This document shows positions 51,545 to 51,662 of a DNA stretch of 51,662 nucleotides, piece after piece (position 1 is the first letter of the stretch; every line of letters begins with the position of its first letter). A model generated the notes under the pieces. That model had not been told where the DNA came from and ran no database searches. It worked only from the letters and a program-made list of their open reading frames with translations. Both the position numbers and the translations under genes were made by a program. The stretch lies in NCBI GenBank assembly GCA_949299195.1, contig CASFZN010000003.1, positions 1 through 51,662 of the forward strand, read 5' to 3'. This DNA is from an uncultured bacterium (GTDB lineage Bacteria > Bacillota_I > Bacilli_A > RFN20 > CAG-826).

Positions 51545-51662
51545 TGGGTTTAAGTATAACAAATTTCGACACTATTTTGACTACAATATTTAATAAATCA
51601 CATTTATTAACTCTTGAAACGATTTGAGAGAGTTTAGAAGATCTTGATTTAAAACTTTTGAA
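51544..51662 (+). pseudogene. Start of a probable transposase gene with an in-frame TGA (cut by window end)
   Basis: ATG at 51544 after GAGG. It reads MGLSITNFDTILTTIFNKSH, then LLTLETI, a TGA at 51625-51627, and ESLEDLDLKLL open to the window end. The amino-acid pattern stays sensible past the TGA, as if a Trp codon had mutated or TGA were read through. The leader hairpin suggests an insertion sequence, but the family is not recognised. Low certainty. Confidence 0.35.

Noticed and set aside
1-51662. Full reassignment of TGA to Trp (table 4)
   Set aside because: Trp is encoded by TGG at very many positions in long intact genes, and no in-frame TGA occurs in any of them. Only absence of TGA stops is supported.
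1-51662. CRISPR arrays, tRNA or rRNA genes, origin of replication
   Set aside because: No regularly spaced long repeats, no cloverleaf with a GTTCRANTC arm, no rRNA core sequence and no DnaA-box cluster were recognised by eye.

Overview
The window is a very AT-rich chromosomal segment from a low-GC Gram-positive-type bacterium. It shows lipoprotein signals with a Cys lipobox, GGAGG-type ribosome sites, strong hairpin terminators, and Bacillota families (DUF1836, DUF3899, TIGR01906/DUF1461, MntP, Tex). I infer a Bacilli-level lineage, perhaps one of the uncultivated gut Bacilli related to the Mollicutes; sequence alone cannot place it further. Genes are read with the standard table. TGG is the Trp codon throughout, and none of about 35 intact genes ends in TGA.

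Layout. 1-7300: end of a sensor histidine kinase, then membrane and lipid-type genes (YhhN-like protein, DUF1461 protein, acyl-CoA ligase, DUF1624 acyltransferase-like protein, a 4-TM protein, an SDR enzyme), mostly on the minus strand and separated by strong terminators. 7440-14250: a graveyard of broken insertion sequences (ISL3-like, IS110, two IS21-family elements, IS3). The main IS21 element (8530-13766, matching inverted ends) is dead. Its istA gene is split by about 3.1 kb carrying an intact secreted subtilisin-like protease, a lipoprotein gene and a broken T5orf172-like gene, with an 11-bp tandem repeat near each edge. 14300-24250: an oppABCDF oligopeptide importer operon (minus strand) in which four of five subunits are much larger than usual, followed by a DUF3899 membrane gene. 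24376-28020: a 1214-residue cell-surface subtilase. The protease and the importer together suggest a peptide-scavenging unit.

28400-38260: prs, two lipoproteins, a 2,4-diaminopentanoate dehydrogenase-like gene, a decayed AAA/DUF4143 ATPase, a lysophospholipase-like hydrolase, a TM2 protein, tex and mntP. 38350-44450: a GNAT-like protein, a YefM-type antitoxin with a frameshifted YoeB-like toxin, an SDR reductase divergent from a TetR regulator with shared operator-like repeats, galE and a DUF1836 regulator. 44500-51662: an esterase, a DUF2130 protein, a DUF362 ferredoxin-type protein, an acetyltransferase relic with a foldback element, an MscS channel, a surface protein with repeated beta domains, and at the very end the start of a probable transposase whose ribosome site lies in a hairpin and whose frame carries a TGA.

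No tRNA, rRNA, CRISPR array or replication origin was recognised.
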